Shown: positions 57,412 to 64,000 of the stretch, piece by piece
Layout: each line of letters starts with the position of its first letter
How positions within the stretch are numbered: the first letter of the stretch is position 1
From: Warburgia ugandensis
Taxonomy: Eukaryota; Streptophyta; Magnoliopsida; Canellales; Canellaceae
Reading direction: 5' to 3'
Assembly (NCBI GenBank): GCA_035236585.1
Contig: CP141126.1
Span: 69,789,414 to 69,853,413 of the forward strand
Length of the DNA stretch: 64,000 bases
The notes under the pieces: generated by a model
Told to the model about the DNA's origin: nothing
What the model saw: only the letters and a program-made list of their open reading frames with translations
Database searches by the model: none
Made by a program: the position numbers and the translations under genes

Positions 57412-60393
57412 AAGGGACCCACTTGATCAATAAGATCAAGTGTGATCACATCCTTGGGATGGATGGAATGGATGTTGATATGATGAAGTCCAAGGAGATC
57501 ATGGATGGATTATGAAAAAAACAAATCAATATGATCTTTGGACCTTAATAAAGAAACCCCCCTAAATATAGCTAAAACCCTTAATCAAAAGGAAAAGATC
57601 TAAGATCTAATGGTTGGATAATAAGTAAAAATTTCTAATAATCTTAATCTAATTAATTTACAGGTCTTTTATTTGATAAAAGAATTGTAAATGTGATTTA
57701 GGTTATAAATTAGGAAGCATAATAGTGTAATTCTTAAATTTTACATGCTATGCTCTAAATGTCATTAGATTGTTATCATAGGCTAGAAATTTAATTATCT
57801 TAGGGCCAAGTTAGCTTGAATTTGAGATTTTAACATGATTCCATTAGATTACTAGTAAAATTTCATATATTTCATAACTTAGGATCATGCTAGTTTAAGT
57901 ATGGTTTTATTCCTTTAGGTTAAGTTACATTCATAGGGAGCATGTTAGTATAAATGTTTGTTAAATTTATATTGGAGTCATGCTTTAAAGTTTATGGTTT
58001 AATTATTGTCAAATTTTATTAGTAGATTCAAATGTTAAGTAGTTGTTGAGATATAATGAGCATAAGTCACCAAAATGTAATCTAATTGAAAATTAGAGTT
58101 TCATGAACACATAAGAGGAAGGAATGACTTTGACTTAACATTAGTAAGTGCTATAGTTAGTAGGACAATATAAGGATTATCAAATCCTTAGCCCAAACTA
58201 GGAGAATAATAAACCCCATGAATGACATTGTAAATGTTCATGGGCTTAATGAAAATTTATTAGAAGGAGTACTTAGGGTCAACATGCTTATAGGAACCTT
58301 ATGAAAGGTTGAGCTACGGTCACTCTAGTGAATGTTGGACATAGTGGGTAATGGGGGTTATCTAATAGAGCCTCGCTCTTCCCCTACCTTCTGTTGACAT
58401 TTGTGAGGTTTAAATGCCTCCTTACATGAGGATTGAAGTAACCACTTTGTGTTCACCCATCTAGACTTAAATAAGTTACCTTCAACTAGCAAAACATTAA
58501 CTGGTTGAATAATAATAGTAAGAGCATAAAAGGTTAGTAAATTACCTAACCCTAATAAAAATTGTAAGTAAGATAAGGATGATCAAACATGATCCATTAG
58601 ATCTTGAATGATCAAGAACAATAAAAATAAGAATATTATATTTTACTTAGTATTCATGTTATAGTTCATTAGATTAGATAATCCAAACCCTTGATCAAAG
58701 ATGATTCAAGGAAGAAAACCAAGATCATCCTCCTTAGGGATGATCCAATAACTGAACCTAGATCAAAGAAGAACTAGATAATAAAAGATCTAGGACCTTG
58801 ATCTTTATCAACAAGTATAGATTGTCAATCAAAGGATTTATGAAAGATCAAGATCAAGGAAATGGACATACAAAGACTTAGAGATGGAAAATACTTAGAT
58901 ATGAATGATTTAAAGATCATTCTAAACATTAGATCTAGTGATCAATAGGATTTGCTCATAAGTTATATATATTGACAATATGTATGGATGTACAGATTAC
59001 ATACATCAGTCAGGATCATGGAAGATCTGGGAAAAAGGGATCACCACTTGAAGGTAGGAGGATTTGATGAATGCATTTACATGGGATATATATGATTGAA
59101 CCCATGACCTTATGTTGACAAGAGTAATGATAATACTTGCATTAAATCCCCTGAAACTCTTATGATCCAACCAAACACATATAAGATGGTTAAGGACTAG
59201 ACTATAAGTGAATAGGGAACTAGAAGATATTTTAGCCCTAAGTAAACAGACAGAGGGTCTGATATGTATGAAATCTATTTTACATACAAGCTTGGAGGCT
59301 TGTGAGTTTGTTTTAATAGGAATAAGCCTATGGGGATGCTATTCTAGAGGAGTTACAAGGGGTTTGGCCACCCGTTCCTTGAAATTTGATGATACATTGC
59401 CCTATGAGTGGCTAAAAGTTAGGTGGGGCAATTATGGCAAGGCCACCACTATGAAAGTCCTGTTCCCCCATATGGGCAATTATATAATATTTTCTACCAT
59501 GGTATCAGTGGTGAATAGGGCAGTTATCCGAGTGCGCTAATACGGATCAGACTGTAGCATGGTAGCCCTTTGATTATTTTGCACTATAATGCATATGAGA
59601 ATAGGCATAGTGAAATGCCTTATGTTTTAGCATAATGAAATGCTAAGTAATTTCATATTACAAATATTTCCCAAGAAGGAAAATTCTCAGTGTAGGATTA
59701 GCTGAAATATTGAATTCTCATAATGGAGAGAATTGATCAGCTTAGTTGGGAATGATATTTGACTACTTTCATAAATTTAACTGATTCACCCATGTATAGT
59801 ATGTATATGGATGGACATAAAATACAAAGTAGAGAGTAGAGACATGAACATGTTTAGGGATAATGGGATTATGAAGTATTGAAATTACATTATCAATTAT
59901 TATGCTTCTTGAATCCCTTACCAAGCATTGCTTGCTGAGATATTGTAAATGTTGCAATATCTCAGAAACAGGGAAGGAGAATTAGGAGCTCAAGATGATA
60001 GAAGACTTGAAGGGAATAATCCTCAAGGTATACCCTTGAAGACATGTATTTTGTTTGTTTAAGAGTGTTGTATTGTAATGAGAGTTTCATTGTATGGTGA
60101 GCTTTGAGTTTGGATTTGTAATTTGGACAAGTATTGTAATGGATTTGGCTGTACTGTGAACCACTGGATGGATTCTGGAATTTAATGAAAGTCTATTCCT
60201 TTAATGGAATTTTATCTTGTACAAAATTCTATTTATGTTATGTATGAAGTGATGACTTAGGTTTTATAAAATAAGTTCTAAAGAAAAGAATTTTCGTTGC
60301 TTTGTTTTGCGAAATTTTTTTACACGATTAAGGGCCCTGCCTTTCAAAATACATTACAAAACATGTTACAAAAACCCAGGTCGTCACACACTC

Positions 60394-61049
60394 TTCGGCA
60401 TTTCTGGTGCAAACCTAGCCCCATCCACATAACCCCCAAACTTGTCAGCATAGAAGCCCCCTACCCGTTGGTGTCTGTTGGCAACACCTGCTCCTGCACA
60501 CGACCTATTTCTGGTATGCACACTTTATTTCCCCCAATGATTGGCATTGTGCTAGTACCTAGTGAACTCATATTGACCAAAGTGGAAGAGAAAGAAATGG
60601 TAGGGAGATTCAGCATGGTGCTCACTAAACCTACATAATATCTAACAAGTCAAGTCTTATGTCGGTCATGTAGAACACCAACTTGCTTGCCTTATATGCT
60701 CTTTGGTGTCTGCACCCCTGATATTTGGCTTATCCCCCTATGCAGCCCTAGTTTCCATCATCAATTCCTTGCCCCTCCAAAAGACCAGGTCAATACCCTA
60801 TTTCCCCTGATGATAGGCAACATGATCGTCATAGCCCCCACCCCCCAATACGATTGGTAGCCTAATCATGCTTGCCTCACATGATCACCCCAGCCCCCCG
60901 TCTCAACCACAATGTTGTCACTTTCCTGCTTGCCACACCCTCACCCTATTGCGCTACTTGACCCAATCAACACCTTATTTTCAATGGCCAGCACCCCCTC
61001 TAGTCACAGTCCTCATGTTTTATGTGCCCTCTAGCTAGAAAATGTATGT
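60394..61049. other. C-rich Mutator-element interior, right part
   Basis: Continues the C-rich interior after the family-C LTR target copy. Runs of CCCC and phrases like CATCAATTCCTTGCCCC recur. The frame 60297-60638 spans the LTR boundary and has no domain. No transposase or captured gene is recognisable by eye. Confidence 0.5.
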
Positions 61050-61223
61050 TAGACAAGGGTAATATTGAAATTTCATAAAATCTAATAGGGAAGGAGGATG
61101 GAAACCTAACAAAATGGAAAATTTACAAAGTTCATGAAAACTTAATGATAAATCTGCAAATTTGAAAAAATGTTGGATTTTTTTGCCCAAATATCAAAAT
61201 GTAATCGAATTTTTGTAAAAAAT
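61050..61223 (-). repeat. Right terminal inverted repeat of Mutator-like element
   Basis: The complement reads ATTTTTTACAAAAATTCG, then CAAATTTGCAGATTTATC, parallel to the left end (GTTTTTTGCAAAAATGCC, then CAAATTTTCCATTAAATT). Athila RT sequence starts within about 20 bp beyond it. Confidence 0.6.
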
Positions 61224-62874
61224 AACCTTTAAATTAAAGTCAAATCCCTATAGCAACTGAGGACCAAGAGAAGACTACCTTCCCCTACCATTTTGGTAAC
61301 TTTGTTTATTGTCATGTGCCCTTTGGATTATGTAATTCTCCCACTACTTTCCATAGGTGTATGCTAAGCATTATTTATGATATGGTAGAGATGTTCTTAG
61401 AAGTGTTTATGGATGATTTTTTAGTATTTGAATAATATTTTTATGAATGCCTACACCATTTGAAGTTAGTTCTTGCTAGGTGTTAGGAGAAATATTTAGT
61501 GCTTAATTGGGAGAAATGCCACCTTACGTGGCAAGTGGTATTATTTTAGGGAATATGATATCATCTAATTCTATAGAGGTCGATAAGGCCAAAAGATCCA
61601 ATTCTAACCTTCCACCTCCTAGGATGATAAAGGAAATTTGTTCATTTCTTGGCCACGTCGAGTTTTTTTGGTGAATCCTTAAAGATTTTAGCAAAATCCT
61701 CATGCATTTATGTAACATATTTGCTAATGAGATTGCATTTAACATTAATAAAGACTAAATAATGTGTATCAGCAAATCATCTCATTTTTTCGAAGACCAT
61801 GCATGTGGGGGCAACTTTAGTGCAAAGAACATGGCTACAAAAATTTGCAGTGCTTACTGCATAGCATGTACAAGATGTTAGCAATTAGGGAGTCTTGGTA
61901 AGGGACATATTATGCCCCTCAATACTATTCTGATTATTAAACCTTTTCATGTTTAAGGCATCAACTTTATGAGACATTTTTCCACTTACTTTGGTCACCT
62001 TTACATCCTTGTGGGAGTGGGACTATGTATCCAAATGGGTGGAGGCCATAGCAAGTAAGACCAATGACCACAAAGTGGTGGTCCAATTTTTCAAGGAAAA
62101 TATTTTTGCACACTTTGCAACTCCATGAGCTATTATTTGTGATGGGGGAAAACACTTTTGTAATAGTGTTTGAAAATTTAATGAAGAAATATGGCATGAA
62201 CCATAAAATTGCTTCCCCATACCATCCTCAGACTGGTGGGCAAGTAGAAGTTTACAATAGGGAAATTAAGTAGATCATCCAAAAGATAGTTAATCCTAGT
62301 TGGAAAGACTAGTTACTTAGGTTTACTTATGCATTATGGGCTCATCTCACTGCATTCAAAACCCCTGTAGGCATGTCATCTCCCAGTTGAACTTGAGCAT
62401 AAAACATATGGGGCCATTAAAAATTTTAATTTAGTTTTAAATAGTGCTGGGACCAACATAAAGCTCCAACTCAATAAGTTGGATGAACTTAGGAAAGATA
62501 CACATGAGACTGCTAGGATACACTAGGACTGAATGAAAGCTCATCAAGATAGGCACATTCTAGGCAAGTCCTTCACACCAAGACAAAAGGTCCTTTTCTA
62601 TAACTCTAGGTTGCGTCTCTTTCTTGGCAAGCTTCCCTCTCTATGGACTAGACCCTACATTATCTACACTTTTTATCCTCATTGGACAATCGAGATTGAA
62701 AAGGATGGGGAGATTTTCAAAGTGAATGGTCAAAAGCTAAAAGACTTTCTAAAATTGGTCAACATTGAAGTGGAGGAAAATCTACTAGAGGATCCTATTT
62801 ATAGGATCCACCATTGCATGATCCATGACATTTTCATTCATCATGAGTTTGGCATGCATCCATCATTGTACTAG
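61224..62874 (+). mobile_element. Athila-lineage fossil: RT remainder and integrase
   Basis: The right-hand part of the broken Athila-like element. From about 61250 it shows the RT region (IATEDQEKTTF, then the MDDF catalytic area near 61410). From about 61970 it shows integrase core blocks (KKYGMNHKIASPYHPQTGGQVE at about 62183-62247). The C-terminal integrase region ends near 62874 (FTPRQKVLFYNSRLRLFLGKL, VNGQKLKDFL). These strings are strongly Athila-like. The RNase H stretch is largely missing. Many breaks; old and inactive. In outline it is the missing 3' half of the element that starts before 10658. Confidence 0.85.
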
Positions 62875-64000
62875 CATTGTATGTTTGGGTGAAGACATTA
62901 AACATAGCTCTCACTGGGAGGTAACACAACATTTTCACAATCTTATTTTTCTACAATACCCAGTCAGCATGTAGGAGTCCTATGTTTCAAAGCATTGGGA
63001 ACAATGTTTAGTTCGGGTTGGGGTGTAGATATTGATGAGAATTCGGAGTTTTCCTTGTCTTTTGTCCCATGAAAACAAAAAAAAATTCAAGCTTTTTTCA
63101 AGGTCAATTTCTTTTACTATGATGAGAATTGAATTTTCCAAATCATAGTTTTTCTTCTACTTTAACTTATTAATAGACATGCATATGATTAATTCTATAT
63201 TTTATTCACGTTTTAAAGTGTTTATGGAATTAAATCCTAGAACACACTTACACACAATGAATAGTCTAGATAAATAGATGATCATGACTTAGTGTCCTTG
63301 AAAAAAGTTAGTGGAGGCCAATACCAGTGAGTATTAAAGACTATCATCTTTTTAATGGTTATATATAATTCCATATTTTCTTAACCGGACATAAACTTTG
63401 AAAGATCCCACTATCTTTGTTTCAGTTAATTGCTAAGAATCACCAATGCGAGTATTAAATTTGCTAAACATTTAGTCTAGGCTTTATGAAACTAAGAAAA
63501 TGATATAGGCCATCCTTGTTTTAGTCTAGAGAGATAAAACCTACCCAGTATATTATACCATTAGTTAGAACCTTTGAGCCTCTCTATTACCTACCATTTA
63601 AAAATGAGAAGAGATGGTAGAAAAATTTTTAAACTAAAAGAAGTCTACAAAGTGAAAAGCATCAAAGTATTTACATAAAAAAGCTTCATTCAAAGAAATG
63701 TAATAAAAAAACCAAAAAGAATTATCAAAAAAGAAATGAAAAGTTGTGAATCAATAAAAAGGAAAAAATAGAAAAGATATTCACTTTAGTGCCCTCAAAA
63801 GAGAGGTTGTCCAACATTCATTAACGACCACTACTTAGATATGAAACTTTGAGGCCATTTACCCTTTCTTTTAGAATTGGAGTTTTGTCCCATCTAAAGT
63901 CTTGCTGATCTTAGGGTGGAATATAGTATTAATGGGGACATAAATATCAAGGAATTAAGGTGATCCATTCCTTCTGGTCTTGGTAATGGGATTCATCCTT
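62875..64000 (+). other. Probable Athila 3' noncoding region
   Basis: Directly after integrase comes CACTGGGAGGTAACACAA, and at about 63010 TTTAGTTCGGGTTGGGGTG. Both resemble the usual Athila sequence downstream of pol. No envelope-like frame is seen. From about 63600 the DNA is A-rich with several poly-A runs. The 3' LTR is not recognisable before the window ends. Confidence 0.5.

Larger units (their letters stand above)
48192..60388 (+). mobile_element. Solo LTR, family C, plus strand, carrying nested LTRs
   Basis: Starts TGTAATAACCCCAATTTTT and ends CCAGGTCGTCACA, flanked by CACTC (48187-48191, 60389-60393). Its own sequence is 48192-49339, 54590-54781 and 57412-60388. The rest is two minus-strand solo LTRs. 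Net length is about 4.3 kb, some 0.6 kb shorter than the family-C copy at 1855-6747, with most of the missing DNA near the nested insertions. No interior or second LTR is present. Frames such as 59208-59540 and 60297-60638 carry no known domain. Confidence 0.9.
47419..61223. mobile_element. Mutator-like element (no transposase), split by LTR elements
   Basis: Two copies of a roughly 175-bp sequence in opposite orientation bound it (about 47419-47600 and 61050-61223). The left end reads GTTTTTTGCAAAAATGCC and the complement of the right end ATTTTTTACAAAAATTC. Athila RT sequence abuts on both sides: the FLDGY region at left and IATEDQEKTTF at right. Long terminal inverted repeats suggest a Mutator-like DNA transposon. 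Without the inserted LTR its length is about 1.6 kb, C-rich, with no transposase. I could not settle the expected 9-bp target duplication, so the superfamily is tentative. Confidence 0.55.

Noticed and set aside
62064-62273. A possible virus-derived host integrase gene
   Set aside because: It is one piece of the broken Athila integrase, in order with other broken pol pieces and without an intact frame around it.

Overview
The window is repeat DNA from a plant nuclear genome, most likely a flowering plant with a large, retroelement-rich genome. I found no host gene, rRNA, tRNA, CRISPR array or organelle DNA. The plant assignment rests on three things: Ty3/gypsy fossils of the plant-specific Athila lineage, gypsy-type LTRs followed by the usual plant initiator-Met primer site (TGGTATCAGAGC), and RTE-clade LINEs ending in a GAT-repeat tail. 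The species cannot be told from the sequence.

Layout. 1-1849: unassigned AT-rich DNA. 1855-6747: a solo LTR of about 4.9 kb (family C, minus strand). 6753-7804: unassigned. 7821-10641: a 5'-truncated RTE LINE (LINE1). 10658 to 64000 is best read as one very old Athila-like element, broken and stuffed with later insertions. Its gag/PR/RT part begins at 10658. The RT region is interrupted by a Mutator-like DNA element (about 47419-61223). The Athila RT remainder, integrase and 3' noncoding DNA follow from about 61224. Between these, the Athila PR-RT segment plus the left end of the Mutator-like element is repeated in tandem about nine times, with a period of about 1.33-1.42 kb where units are uninterrupted.

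Nested insertions. Element A (14087-22446, two 2.76-kb LTRs, TSD TAGCA) sits in array unit 3. A full-length RTE LINE (LINE2, 32992-39094, TSD AAGTTTGCCATTAAA) sits in the Mutator-end part of unit 3. A family-B LTR element is inserted in that LINE (TSD TATGC). A tandem duplication with an offset of exactly 9701 bp then copied the tail of element A, the flank, the LINE 5' part and the B element. Copy 1 keeps LTR, interior and part of the second LTR; copy 2 holds only a solo LTR. The Mutator-like element contains a second family-C solo LTR (48192-60388, plus strand, TSD CACTC). That LTR contains two minus-strand solo LTRs (49340-54589 and 54782-57411), and the first of these contains a plus-strand family-B solo LTR (50349-52968).

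Order of events inferred from nesting: Athila, then the Mutator-like element, then tandem amplification, then A, LINE2 and C insertions, then B-type insertions, then solo-LTR formation and the 9.7-kb duplication. Nothing here forms a cellular pathway. The interest lies in genome dynamics: the composite tandem array, the non-homologous duplication joint inside an LTR, the strong excess of solo LTRs, and cis-elements (a palindromic TATA box and a shared inverted-repeat box) conserved among LTR copies. All percentages and ages are by-eye estimates.
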